Below, piece by piece: positions 33,698 through 43,089 of a DNA stretch of 64,000 nt. Numbering within the stretch: the stretch's first letter is position 1; each line of letters begins with the position of its first letter. Position numbers and translations under genes: made by a program. Under the pieces are notes generated by a model. That model saw only the letters and a list, made by a program, of their open reading frames with translations. It had not been told where the DNA came from and did not search any database. Origin of the DNA: Paenibacillus glacialis (GTDB taxonomy: Bacteria; Bacillota; Bacilli; Paenibacillales; Paenibacillaceae); assembly GCF_001637205.1 (NCBI RefSeq), contig NZ_LVJH01000058.1:179332-243331 (forward strand), read 5' to 3'.

Positions 33698-34477
33698 TTA
33701 AGAGCCGAACATCCAACAATTCAGACTAAGATTTCCATACTGGTAATCTTGAAATAGTCGCTTGGCCTTACGTTCATCATCTGCCGCTCCCATGGCATAG
33801 AACAATGGAATGAAATGTTCAAGACCATATGGAGGAACAGCTTGATCTGCAAAAGGTGCCTTTTGACGATAATCGAATAACGATTTCAAATCCCATTCTT
33901 CAAGTTCCTCAGCAATCCAATGATCGAACTCGACAGCCCATTCATCCGTTTGTGCACCTTCGCTAAGCGTTCGTAAATTATGAACGAGTCCACCACTACC
34001 AATAATAAGGACATCCTCCTTACGAAGCTCCGTAAGCATAGCGCCTATATTATATTGCTCCTTGGGTGACCGTGTTGAATCCACTGACAACTCAATAACA
34101 GGAATGTTCGCTTCGGGATATAATTTCTGAAGAATAACCCAGACCCCGTGATCAAGTCCCCGCCCCTGCGCAGGAATGTAATTCAAATTGTGCTTTTTAA
34201 ATAATTCATCTATTCGCTTGTTCAAATCAGAATCACCTTGAGCAGGATAGGTTAGCTCATATAACTCCTCAGGGAATCCGTAGAAATCATACATCGTAGC
34301 ATGAGAATCATCTATTGTCATGGACTGCGTTGGCGTATCCCAATGTGCTGAGAATACCACAATAGCTTTCGGAATTTTGAAATGTTGACCCAATCCTTGC
34401 AGAAAACGAGCATAATCATGATCCTCCAAGGCCAGCATTGGCGAGCCATGAGCTACAAACAAAGATGGTATTGTCAT
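33698..34477 (-). CDS. LigB/DODA-type extradiol dioxygenase
   Basis: 259 aa from ATG at 34477, with GGAGGT ~7 nt upstream. The frame is open 10 codons further but without a ribosome site. The class III extradiol/DODA motifs are present: MTIPSLFVAHGSPMLALEDH with the first metal His, AIVVFSAHWDT, GRGLDHGVWVILQKLYPEA and IIGSGGLVHNLRTL. Members open aromatic rings, or in plants make DOPA-derived pigments. The bacterial YgiD group has DOPA dioxygenase activity. The substrate here is unknown. Confidence 0.9.
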   Translation of the reverse strand: MTIPSLFVAHGSPMLALEDHDYARFLQGLGQHFKIPKAIVVFSAHWDTPTQSMTIDDSHATMYDFYGFPEELYELTYPAQGDSDLNKRIDELFKKHNLNYIPAQGRGLDHGVWVILQKLYPEANIPVIELSVDSTRSPKEQYNIGAMLTELRKEDVLIIGSGGLVHNLRTLSEGAQTDEWAVEFDHWIAEELEEWDLKSLFDYRQKAPFADQAVPPYGLEHFIPLFYAMGAADDERKAKRLFQDYQYGNLSLNCWMFGS

Positions 34478-34568
34478 TGATATCAACCTCCACACAGCAG
34501 TATACATTACTACTTTGTATTTTACAGTTAATGGAGGTCTTTTACCAATATTATTGTAGCCCCCTCTG

Positions 34569-35399
34569 TTAGATCATCCAGTTCTGCCATTCCTGTTGAG
34601 ATCTCTCTTGTTCGTTTAACCATTCCTTAGTCCGGTGAAGCAATTGATCACGGTGAGGTCCAGAAGAATACGTATGATCCGCTTGAAAAATGATTTCTTT
34701 ATCACAGATTCCTTCAGGACGCATCCAGAATACTTTTTGATACAGGAAAGCATAATCAACTGGAATAGAATCGTCAGAGGTTCCGTGGATTAACAGGACA
34801 TTTCCATTAAATTTACTCGCCTGTTGAAAAGGTTGGAACGGTGCAAGGGATTCAAAAAAGACTGGTGAAAATTTATAGCCCAAATAATCGGAAATCCCTG
34901 TCTTAACAACGGTATCATATACATCTCGACCCATGATTTTTACAATATCATTAAAAGGATACCCAACAGATGACCACAAGACGAGGTTCTTCACTCGACG
35001 ATCCCGTCCTGCAGTCAGTATAGCAACCGCTCCGCCCAAACTATGTCCAATCAGGGTGACGCGTGTGGGATCTACATCAGCACAAGCCAGTGTATAATCG
35101 AGTACGCTACGAGTCTGGTCAATCATGGACTCTAGACCTTCCTTACCATAATCGCCTGTACTTTCGCCACAACCGATATAATCAAATCTAACGACCATAT
35201 ATCCGTCCTCTGAAAGTTCCCTTGCTGTCTTCACGAAAAGGCGATCTACTCCGATACGATTGCCAACAAAGCCATGACAAATGATGACGAGAGGCACTCG
35301 TTCTTTATTACGGCCCTCTTTATTCATTTTAGAAGACGGATAATGAATACTGGCTGTTAGTTCTTCTTGATTATGACGGATAACAATGTGGCGTTCCAT
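34569..35399 (-). CDS. Alpha/beta hydrolase (esterase)
   Basis: 276 aa. The sequence PLVIICHGFVGNRIGVDRLF holds the oxyanion HG. VTLIGHSLGGAVAILTAGRD contains the nucleophile elbow GHSLGG. NVLLIHGTSDDSIPVDYAFL carries the Asp, and QADHTYSSGPHRDQ the probable catalytic His. It resembles the S9/DUF1749-like cinnamoyl-esterase-type hydrolases of Firmicutes. The substrate is unknown. GGGGGA precedes the ATG. The gene stands alone 60 bp beyond the dioxygenase start on the same strand. Confidence 0.9.
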   Translation of the reverse strand: MERHIVIRHNQEELTASIHYPSSKMNKEGRNKERVPLVIICHGFVGNRIGVDRLFVKTARELSEDGYMVVRFDYIGCGESTGDYGKEGLESMIDQTRSVLDYTLACADVDPTRVTLIGHSLGGAVAILTAGRDRRVKNLVLWSSVGYPFNDIVKIMGRDVYDTVVKTGISDYLGYKFSPVFFESLAPFQPFQQASKFNGNVLLIHGTSDDSIPVDYAFLYQKVFWMRPEGICDKEIIFQADHTYSSGPHRDQLLHRTKEWLNEQERSQQEWQNWMI

Positions 35400-35531
35400 A
35401 CATGATTCCCCCTAGCGTTATGCGATTATTCTATATACTAATAAATCCGATAAGTTTAATATGAATTAACGAATTTATTGTAACATCGCCAAAAAGGGTA
35501 TGTCAATGGGTTTTTGACTATTCACTTCTTT

Positions 35532-35753
35532 CTAGTCATAGCTTTGAATGAACATATGGTGCGTTTCTTGTCTGCCTTCCCAGTTAGCCATTAGCTCATT
35601 TCCTTGATCGGTATCGGATAACCCACCCCACATAGAAGGAGCATCCATCCCATCATCTAACCCCAATTCCGATGTAAACTCTTCTTCTATCGCTCTGATG
35701 CTTGCTTGATCATTCAATATTGATACAGAATTCAAGTCTAGATTATTCACCAC
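35532..35753 (-). CDS. Small acidic protein of unknown function (73 aa)
   Basis: Translation begins at tandem GTG codons (35753 or 35750) behind an excellent AAGGAGGAG site. The product is acidic, with few basic residues: LNSVSILNDQASIRAIEEEF, then TSELGLDDGMDAPSMWGGLS, then DTDQGNELMANWEG. There is no signal peptide and no membrane segment. I recognise no family. A 92-bp inverted-repeat element lies 20 bp upstream of the start and probably forms its leader. Confidence 0.6.
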   Translation of the reverse strand: MVNNLDLNSVSILNDQASIRAIEEEFTSELGLDDGMDAPSMWGGLSDTDQGNELMANWEGRQETHHMFIQSYD

Positions 35754-35772
35754 ATTTTCTCCTCCTTTGTTC

Positions 35773-35864
35773 TATATAGATTGAACTAAAGTTTGCGCTC
35801 ACAAGATCAATCATTTCTAAAGAAGATCATGAATATGGGGTTTCGTCTTTAGTTCAATCTATAT
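35773..35864. repeat. MITE-like inverted-repeat element, copy 1 (92 bp)
   Basis: Arms of 18 bp (35774-35791, ATATAGATTGAACTAAAG, and 35847-35864) are perfectly inverted around ~55 bp. A shorter relative with the same arm and the same following GTTTGCG occurs at 58081-58127. No transposase gene is inside. See findings. Confidence 0.8.
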
Positions 35865-36014
35865 TTATCGTTATTATGTTGTGAATTCACACATGGTTTT
35901 ATACACTAGCACAATATCGACATAAGCTCTCTCTTACCATGATTGGCAGAGGCATGTCCTTGCCAACGATCAACTGTGTTCATATACTTGAACTAGATAG
36001 GGGGAGTAAATAAC

Positions 36015-36695
36015 ATGACAATTAAAGCTATGATCAAAGAAAATAATCGCTTAAGAGAACAGATGACCCCCGGTAATAAAGATTATTTCGAGGATATCGT
36101 CGTTTACTTTCGTACCAGTGATGTGGATCAGATTCAAAGTGAACAACTACTATTAGAGTTGGCACATCAACTTCTAGAAGCTCAAGAGCAAGGGATCAAC
36201 GCACGCCAATTATTCGGACCAAACGCCGAAGAATACAGTCGTATTAAAGTGCAAATTCTGCCTAAAAGAAAGACTATAGAGGGCATTCAATATTATGTTA
36301 TGATTCCTTGGATCGCGCTAACGATATTCTTTTTTATGGAGTCCTTGGTCGGTTTCGTAGCACAATGGCTTGGTGACTCTTTGGATAACTTCAATCGTAT
36401 CAGTCTCTTGTCGCTCATTATTATTGCCTTAGGTTCAGTCCTATTAATAGAGGCTGTCACGAAGTTGCTCAATCGTAATACGGAAAGGGCTGAGGAAGAA
36501 AAGGAGACACGACATACGAAGCCCCATCTTAATTTAAGAATGATTGTCATCTATGTCGTCGTAACGTTGATCATTATGATGATTGGCTATACCTTCCGTA
36601 ACCTATTACCGGTATTTACGATTCAGCCTTGGGTTAGCCTTCTAATTTCCGTCATGGGCCTGTTAGGATGGAGATTAATATTCAAGCGAAAGTAA
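36015..36695 (+). CDS. DUF1129 family membrane protein
   Basis: 226 aa. A soluble N-terminus contains ENNRLREQMTPGNKDYFEDI, then VVYFRTSDVDQIQSEQLLLE and GINARQLFGPNAEEYSRIKV, the typical DUF1129 domain (~residues 5-75). Four hydrophobic segments follow (about 93-115, 130-150, 172-192 and 202-220), separated by the charged loop RNTERAEEEKETRHTKPHLN. The function is unknown. AGGGGGAG precedes the ATG by ~8 nt. Confidence 0.85.
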   Translation: MTIKAMIKENNRLREQMTPGNKDYFEDIVVYFRTSDVDQIQSEQLLLELAHQLLEAQEQGINARQLFGPNAEEYSRIKVQILPKRKTIEGIQYYVMIPWIALTIFFFMESLVGFVAQWLGDSLDNFNRISLLSLIIIALGSVLLIEAVTKLLNRNTERAEEEKETRHTKPHLNLRMIVIYVVVTLIIMMIGYTFRNLLPVFTIQPWVSLLISVMGLLGWRLIFKRK

Positions 36696-36832
36696 GTATA
36701 TCTAGAACATTCGTATCATTTGTCTGCCACATCTAATTTTTTTATTTCGAAATTGAAGTCAATTTGTAACTTAACTACCTCCTATTTGGGTTAATATCAT
36801 TATGAACCCATAAATTAGGAGGTATTGTAGTA

Positions 36833-37772
36833 ATGAAATTCAAATCAACTACCCTAGCTACTATTCTTGCCCTCGTCGTAACACTTCAATCCGGAGTAGT
36901 ATATGCTTCAGTTGACCAATCTACCGTTTCCGTAGCAATCAGTAATGTTGCAACAGTACCCACTACTACAAGCCGCGCAAATCTCGTATACAATAAGTTT
37001 CTAATTCTAGTCAAACAACCTGATAAGCTTACGGAGGCCAACACTTTTCTAAAGACTCATATCTATGAAGTAAGCTCTTCTCAGGCAAGCCTCATGACGC
37101 TAAGGTTAGAGAATGCTCAGAGAGCAGCCTTGCATGCATGGGAGGATAAATTCTATGCCGGTTCAGTTCAAGAAAAAATTGCAACAATCTATAAAGACCA
37201 CGACGATTTCACTAGGTTGATGGGTCGAACAAAGGATTCAAATCTACGAAAGTTATTTCAAGGTTCCCTAGATCGAGGGTATAAGATAGAGATAGCGGAA
37301 GGAACCTTTTTTCCGGTCATTGACTACGAAGGATATAAGGAATATTCTCCGTACGTTATGAAAGATATTAAGAGTTATATTGATATCATGGCGATTGAAT
37401 CTGCTGTCATTCCTTCTAGGGACGCCGGTCTCATGATTAGTTGGCAAGAAGTTTCCAACCGTGCTTTGACTCAAGAGGCATTTGTGAAACAATATCCTAA
37501 ATCTAATCGCACGATCAACGTGACCTACCTATACCAACTATGTGATCAGTGCAATTTACGGACTGAATAATACACCTCTTTTTGATTATGTATCCAAAGA
37601 AATGGATCCTGAAGCGAAAGAAACCTATTTATCTCTCCTCGCAGAGAATACAACAACAGATAGTGTGTATTTAAAGAAACTCCAAGCCTTCATGGATGTC
37701 CTAAAAGATAACAATTATACACTTAACGCTACCGTCGAGAAATATCGCAAGGCTAACTTTCCTATAATGTAG
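36833..37772 (+). pseudogene. Secreted hypothetical protein split by a frameshift
   Basis: A 245-codon frame (36833-37570) starts with a signal peptide (MKFKSTTLATILALVVTLQS, cleavage near YAS) behind a TTAGGAGG site. At ~37538 the frame shifts by +1, and a further 77-codon frame (ISAIYGLNNTPLFDYVSKEM, then DPEAKETYLSLLAENTTTDS) continues to 37772. The second frame has no ribosome site of its own and matches in style, so this was one ~313-aa gene. The first frame ends in off-frame text (YQLCDQCNLRTE). I recognise no domain. It is either a pseudogene or a sequencing error. Confidence 0.75.
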
Positions 37773-37807
37773 CCCGTCGCCAAACTCCTAAATCCTCTCG
37801 AAACACC

Positions 37808-37870
37808 AAAAAGCCTTCTCGACACTATGCTGTGATTTCACGACAGCATGGTATAAGAGAAGGCTTTTTT
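37808..37870. terminator. Bidirectional terminator before the EamA gene
   Basis: AAAAAGCCTTCTC pairs with GAGAAGGCTTTTT around an inner TATGCTGT/ACAGCATG stem. It lies between converging genes. Confidence 0.9.
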
Positions 37871-37891
37871 CAACGTTGTTGGCCTCGTGGG

Positions 37892-38797
37892 TTATTGGTC
37901 CCCTGATAGCACTGAATGCTTTGATTTGTTTTTGCGACTGGCTATAAATACCCCAGAAAGAATAATCACTAACCCTACCAACAATGTCCACTTAATATGT
38001 TCATTTAATAAGGTATACCCCCACAAGACAGCCGTGCAAGGAACGAGATATGTAACCATCGTTGCAAATTCTGCACTCCCTTTTTGAATCATGTAATAGA
38101 ACAAGATATACGCAATTCCCGATCCGAACATCCCTAACCCAATAAGCATCAAGATGTTAGATAACGAAGTGAGGTTTGATAATACGACCTCCTCTGTACT
38201 GAAAGCCATGATTCCACTTCCAACCATCGTGCATAGCAACGTACCAAAGGTAACTTGATACATCGAGTATCCTATTGTAAGAAGATTCTTGGATAGCTGA
38301 GACCCAACGGCATAACAGAATGTCGCTGCAATCATACAGCCGAATCCAAACATATCTACTGAAATGAACGTAACAGGATTGATACCAAGCAATATGATTA
38401 GACCAATAGTCGCAATCCCTATTCCGAGCCACTGTCTCTTACTGGATACGGAACGGAAGAACAATACACCCACTATTATTGTCCACACCGGCGTTGTAGC
38501 GTTCAATACGGATGCCATACTGCTAGGCAAACGTGTCTCGCTCAATGCAATTAATGCCCACGGAATCGCTGTATTGATCAAGGCCATGATGGTCATCGGA
38601 ACCCAAGAAATAGTCCGTATTCCAAATGGCTTCTTTAAAGCTAGCATAATACATACAATAACTAGCAAACCTGTACTTGATCTTAAGAAGGCAATGGTCC
38701 AAGGACCAAAATCATGAAGAAGCATTTTGATGAAAAAGAAAGATCCTCCCCAAATGAGACTAAGTGCTATAAGTGCTAAATATACAAGACGTGACAA
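37892..38797 (-). CDS. EamA/DMT-family transporter
   Basis: 301 aa from TTG at 38797, preceded by AAGGAG with ~5-6 nt spacing. An ATG at 38845 in the same frame has no ribosome site. Ten hydrophobic segments in two EamA repeats are visible. The first starts YLALIALSLIWGGSFFFIKM and contains FLRSSTGLLVI. The second starts near MFGFGCMIAATFCYAVGSQL and contains GSAEFATMVTYLVPCTAVLW. The substrate of such drug/metabolite transporters cannot be read from sequence. Confidence 0.88.
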   Translation of the reverse strand: MSRLVYLALIALSLIWGGSFFFIKMLLHDFGPWTIAFLRSSTGLLVIVCIMLALKKPFGIRTISWVPMTIMALINTAIPWALIALSETRLPSSMASVLNATTPVWTIIVGVLFFRSVSSKRQWLGIGIATIGLIILLGINPVTFISVDMFGFGCMIAATFCYAVGSQLSKNLLTIGYSMYQVTFGTLLCTMVGSGIMAFSTEEVVLSNLTSLSNILMLIGLGMFGSGIAYILFYYMIQKGSAEFATMVTYLVPCTAVLWGYTLLNEHIKWTLLVGLVIILSGVFIASRKNKSKHSVLSGDQ

Positions 38798-39081
38798 CGC
38801 TACTCCTTCTTCCTCTGACAATGATATCAATGATAATGTGAACATCTTAAGCTAATAGCGTAACGTAATTCATCTCGAAAGTTCAATACATTCTTTAATT
38901 ATATCTCATAACAACCTGCCTCATACTGTTACATTTCCAACTATATTCGCAATTGTTTATTTAAAATTTAAAATATCATACTGCTGTTACAACTTTATTT
39001 TAACAATAGGCAATAACCCACAACCACGTTCAGACATATACTGAGAACAAATCATGTCAGGATATGTTGGAGGAATAGTGC

Positions 39082-40578
39082 GTGCCTAATCTACAGCGCA
39101 AGGATCAAGCCGAGGGTCTGTCATTGACACAATATTTTGAAACATTTCGTAACCATACGATCGGTACAGATTCCTATTTCGAATCTCCTTACGGTAGGAA
39201 ACAAGTCATTTATGCGGATTGGACAGCCAGCGGACGTCTATACCGCCCCATTGAATCACACATTATAGAGCATATCGGCCCCTATATGGCGAATACACAT
39301 ACAGATGCTAATATCACTGGCACCACCATGACTAAAGCCTACAAGCAAGCACGAAACATGATTAAACGGCATGTCAATGCCGGCGAACATGATATTCTTA
39401 TCAACAGCGGTGCAGGGATGACTTCAGCAGTTAACAAGCTCCAACGCATCTTAGGACTTAGAATACCCGAGTGGGTCCAACCTCACTGTCACTTACCTGA
39501 GGAGAGTCGTCCAGTTATTTTCGTTAGTCATATGGAGCATCATTCTAATCAGTTATCATGGTCTGAGACAATTGGAGACGTCGTATGTATAGAACCAGGG
39601 GATCATGGAGAGGTAGATCCAGAGAAATTAGAACAAGCTTTAACACAATATTGTCATCGTACATGTAAGATAGGTTCTTTTACCTCTTGTTCCAATGTCA
39701 CTGGTATCCAGACACCTTATCATCAACTCGCTCGAAAGATGCATCAGCACGGAGGGATATGTTTTGTTGATTTCTCGGCAAGTGCCCCCTATGTAGATAT
39801 CAACATGCATCCTTCCTCACCTTTGGAACAATTAGATGGTATTTTCTTCTCACCACATAAGTTTCTGGGTGGACCCGGGAGCAGTGGCGTTTTGATCTTC
39901 AACTCACGGCTTTACAACAACCAAATACCAGATCATCCCGGGGGTGGGACGGTATCTTGGACGAACGCCTGGGGAGGCCGACATTATTACACAGATAAAG
40001 AAGACCGCGAAGATGGTGGGACACCTCCCATTCTCCAGACAATTAGAACAGCCCTCTGTATTCAGCTCAAAGAACGTATGGGTTGCAAACAAATTATGCA
40101 ACGTGAACACGAACTTACCTCTATCCTAATGAACGAGTTAACACATACTCCAGGAATTTTTGTTTTGGAGAACCAAGCGAAGGAACGTCTCGGAATTATA
40201 TCTTTTATCGTACATCGCATTCATTACAACTTATTTGTTAGATTACTTAATGATCGGTTCGGAATCCAAGCTCGTGGCGGCTGCTCTTGCGCTGGCCCTT
40301 ATGGTCATTACTTACTTCAAATTAACGAAAGTATATCAAAGAAAATTACAGACCAACTCGATCAAGGCGATCTAACCCACAAACCGGGTTGGGTTCGATT
40401 ATCCATCCACCCCACGATGACCGATCAAGAGGTTTATATTATCTCAGAAGCGGTTCGTTCTATCCTGGCAAATATAGAATCATGGAAGCAGGATTACCAC
40501 TATGATTACTCTACAAATGACTGGAACCATAAATATGCATCACATCGAGTAGATCTAGACGCATTGTTTACGTTCTAA
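39082..40578 (+). CDS. Class V aminotransferase-fold PLP enzyme (cysteine-desulfurase-like)
   Basis: 498 aa from GTG at 39082, with GGAGGA 7 nt upstream. An N-terminal extension leads to QVIYADWTASGRLYRPIESH and HTDANITGTTMTKAYKQARN. The PLP-binding Lys is in GIFFSPHKFLGGPGSSGVLI, preceded by GGICFVDFSASAPYVDINMH, whose Asp bonds the pyridine nitrogen. GIQARGGCSCAGPYGHYLL has Cys residues where desulfurases have their active-site loop. It resembles the class V enzymes with C-terminal extensions found alone in Bacilli rather than IscS. The substrate is unknown. Confidence 0.88.
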   Translation: MPNLQRKDQAEGLSLTQYFETFRNHTIGTDSYFESPYGRKQVIYADWTASGRLYRPIESHIIEHIGPYMANTHTDANITGTTMTKAYKQARNMIKRHVNAGEHDILINSGAGMTSAVNKLQRILGLRIPEWVQPHCHLPEESRPVIFVSHMEHHSNQLSWSETIGDVVCIEPGDHGEVDPEKLEQALTQYCHRTCKIGSFTSCSNVTGIQTPYHQLARKMHQHGGICFVDFSASAPYVDINMHPSSPLEQLDGIFFSPHKFLGGPGSSGVLIFNSRLYNNQIPDHPGGGTVSWTNAWGGRHYYTDKEDREDGGTPPILQTIRTALCIQLKERMGCKQIMQREHELTSILMNELTHTPGIFVLENQAKERLGIISFIVHRIHYNLFVRLLNDRFGIQARGGCSCAGPYGHYLLQINESISKKITDQLDQGDLTHKPGWVRLSIHPTMTDQEVYIISEAVRSILANIESWKQDYHYDYSTNDWNHKYASHRVDLDALFTF

Positions 40579-40607
40579 AGAAGTAGAAAAAGAATGACTG
40601 ACTTTAC

Positions 40608-40658
40608 CACAGCAAAGAAGCGTGATACGACATTCCGTATACACGCTTCTTTGCTGTG
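40608..40658. terminator. Bidirectional terminator between the aminotransferase gene and ilvA
   Basis: CACAGCAAAGAAGCGTG pairs perfectly with CACGCTTCTTTGCTGTG around a ~15-nt loop, between converging genes. Confidence 0.9.
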
Positions 40659-40668
40659 AATTATATTT

Positions 40669-42009
40669 CTAAAATAGTAAATTGAATAAATTCCGGTCTT
40701 TATTAAGCTCTGTATACTCGAATCCTTTGCGATTCAATCGTTCAATCAATGCCTCATAGTCATCTTTCTCATCTAATTCGATGCCCACGAGCGCCGGTCC
40801 GTTTTCTTTATTGTGCTTTTTTGTATATTCAAAATTCGTAATCTCATCATCAGGACCTAGCACATCCTGAAGGAACTCACGTAATGCACCTGCACGTTGT
40901 GGGAAATTGATCATGAAATAATGCTTGAGTCCTTCATAAATCAGCGAGCGTTCCTTGATCTCTTGCATCCGAGCAATATCATTATTTCCTCCACTGATGA
41001 TACAGACGACCGTCTTTCCTTCAATCTGTTCACGGTATAGGTCCAGTGCTGACACAGGCAATGCTCCGGCTGGTTCAACAACGATAGCATTCTCATTATA
41101 TAGTTCCAGAATCGTTGTACACGCTTTGCCTTCAGGTACCTTCACGACATCATCAAGCGTACGAGAACAGATGTCAAAGGGCATATCCCCTACACGCTTC
41201 ACAGCAGCTCCATCTACGAATTTATCGATCACATCCATCGTCACAACTTCTTTACGAAGCAACGCTTCACTCATAGAGGCCGCTCCCAGTGGTTCTACCC
41301 CGATCATTTTGGTATTGGGACTAACGGTCTTGATATATGTTCCAATTCCAGCTGCTAGTCCACCTCCACCAATCGTTACGAAGATATAATCAGCAGCGGT
41401 GTCTAGACTCTCCATCACTTCCATTGCAATCGTCCCATTACCCGCAATAATACGAGGTTCGTCAAAAGGATGTATAAACGTCATACCCTGTTCAGCACAG
41501 GTCTTCATAGCTTCTGCATATGCATCGTCATACGTATCACCAATTAATACAACCTTAACGTTCTCACCACCGAAACGTCTAACCTGCTTCACCTTTTGAT
41601 TAGGTGTAGTACTTGGCATATAAATTTTACCCTGAATCCCTAGTGTCTTACATGAAAAAGCCACACCCTGAGCATGATTTCCTGCACTTGCACAGACAAT
41701 TCCTTTCGCTAACTCTTCCTCTGAGAGACTACGAATCATATTATACGCACCGCGAATCTTAAAGGAACGTACCACTTGTAAGTCCTCACGCTTCAGATAC
41801 ACGTTACAGTTATATTTTGTTGAAAGTACAGCATCCCATTGTAAGGGTGTCCGTACAATAACTTCTTTTAACACATGATGCGCTCGAACGATCTCTTCCA
41901 TCATCACAGGAGCCTTCTTTTGCGGATTAGAGAATGACTTGATTGACTCGACTATAGATGGTTGCGTATTAGATTCTTCTGTTTGGTCTGTATTCTTTTT
42001 ATTATTCAT
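40669..42009 (-). CDS. ilvA: Threonine dehydratase, biosynthetic (IlvA)
   Basis: 446 aa from ATG at 42009, with AGAAGG 8 nt upstream. A longer frame to 42033 has a poor site. It makes 2-oxobutanoate from threonine for isoleucine synthesis. The PLP-binding Lys lies in VVRSFKIRGAYNMIRSLSEE, and the PLP-phosphate loop is IFVTIGGGGLAAGIGTYIKT. A C-terminal regulatory ACT-like domain (from ~360: YFMINFPQRAGALREFLQDV) and one-domain length match Bacillus-type IlvA. No T-box or leader attenuator is visible in the ~210 bp upstream. The gene is not next to the ilv-leu genes. Confidence 0.93.
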   Translation of the reverse strand: MNNKKNTDQTEESNTQPSIVESIKSFSNPQKKAPVMMEEIVRAHHVLKEVIVRTPLQWDAVLSTKYNCNVYLKREDLQVVRSFKIRGAYNMIRSLSEEELAKGIVCASAGNHAQGVAFSCKTLGIQGKIYMPSTTPNQKVKQVRRFGGENVKVVLIGDTYDDAYAEAMKTCAEQGMTFIHPFDEPRIIAGNGTIAMEVMESLDTAADYIFVTIGGGGLAAGIGTYIKTVSPNTKMIGVEPLGAASMSEALLRKEVVTMDVIDKFVDGAAVKRVGDMPFDICSRTLDDVVKVPEGKACTTILELYNENAIVVEPAGALPVSALDLYREQIEGKTVVCIISGGNNDIARMQEIKERSLIYEGLKHYFMINFPQRAGALREFLQDVLGPDDEITNFEYTKKHNKENGPALVGIELDEKDDYEALIERLNRKGFEYTELNKDRNLFNLLF

Positions 42010-42183
42010 TCTGTCATCCTTCTCCTCATTCAAATCTCTATGTATGATTTAGTTTTATTTTTGTATCACCTTAGTAACGTACTCTTTTTGCACTCATTTT
42101 TCAACCGTATCATGGGATACAGGGAATGAATTCCGTCTAATTTATGTCGTCTTCAAGCTATTATATTTACTCTGTTAAACAAT

Positions 42184-42216
42184 AAAAGCCCTCCATCTAA
42201 TCTAGATGAAAGGCTT
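42184..42216 (-). terminator. Terminator of the carboxylesterase gene
   Basis: On the minus strand AAGCC...GGGCTT closes a stem with an inner CATCTA/TAGATG. CTTTTATTG follows. It lies 10 bp after the stop at 42226. Confidence 0.8.
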
Positions 42217-42225
42217 CGTGTTTGA

Positions 42226-42834
42226 TTAAACGAAATGTTTGCCGAACCATTCTCCTGCAGCATCGATCTCGGTACGACTTAGTTGGTGTCCATTGTTCTC
42301 CCAGTGCAAGTCTGTTATTGCTCCCGCTCCTGCTAACATGGATTGAAGATCTTCTGATTCTTGCGCAGAACATAACATATCATTACGTCCAGCACCCATG
42401 AAGACTGGTATGCCAGATAAATCAGGTAACACCTTATCACGCAGAGGAACCATAGGATGGTGCAAAATAGCTCCCTTAAAAGCGTCCTCATAATGAAACA
42501 GCAGACTAGCTATGATGTTAGCTCCGTTAGAATAGCCTACAGCTACCATGTTACGACGGTCTATACCATACTCTTTTGAGGCTTCATCCAAGAATGAGTA
42601 TACTTCATGCGTACGGTTCACCAGATCTACTTCATCAAACACACCTTCAGCTAAACGACGGAAGAATCGGGACATGCCATTCTCTAGCACGTTACCACGA
42701 ACGCTAAGTATAGACGATGCAGGTGAGATCATTTCCCCAATAGGCAATAAATCGTGTTCTGTACCTCCCGTACCATGAAATAGAACGAGTGTAGGTGCAG
42801 AAACATCGCTTCCTTGTTTAAAAATATGCTTCAA
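42226..42834 (-). CDS. Carboxylesterase/phospholipase-type hydrolase (MhqD/YodD-like)
   Basis: 202 aa from TTG at 42834, behind GGAGGG with 7 nt spacing. A TTG five codons earlier overlaps the ribosome site. The hydrolase motifs are LVLFHGTGGTEHDLLPIGEM, VAVGYSNGANIIASLLFHYE (nucleophile GYSNG), VFMGAGRNDMLCS (Asp) and LHWENNGHQL (His). It matches the ~200-aa MhqD/YodD-type hydrolases, some of which respond to quinones in Bacilli. No MhqR box is visible. Confidence 0.88.
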   Translation of the reverse strand: MKHIFKQGSDVSAPTLVLFHGTGGTEHDLLPIGEMISPASSILSVRGNVLENGMSRFFRRLAEGVFDEVDLVNRTHEVYSFLDEASKEYGIDRRNMVAVGYSNGANIIASLLFHYEDAFKGAILHHPMVPLRDKVLPDLSGIPVFMGAGRNDMLCSAQESEDLQSMLAGAGAITDLHWENNGHQLSRTEIDAAGEWFGKHFV

Positions 42835-43089
42835 TATATTTCCCTCCAAATAGTAACATTATATCCATGAATAAATATTTTAATATCAAGATGGTTAACA
42901 CTATGATATGTAAGTTTAAGTTTTAATGCAACTTCTTGAAAAGAGTCTCGATCCGTAAACGATCCTTCCCCTTGAACCTCTTAATAGTCAAAATATGATT
43001 GACATATATATAAATGGGCGTTACGCTTTAACCTTTGTAGACCCTTTTTATTTAAATAACCAACATATCAAAGACGGGCGGCATTTCAC

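Noticed and set aside
40955..41389. 144-codon plus-strand frame over ilvA
   Set aside because: Antisense to conserved ilvA codons, low-complexity sequence and no ribosome site.
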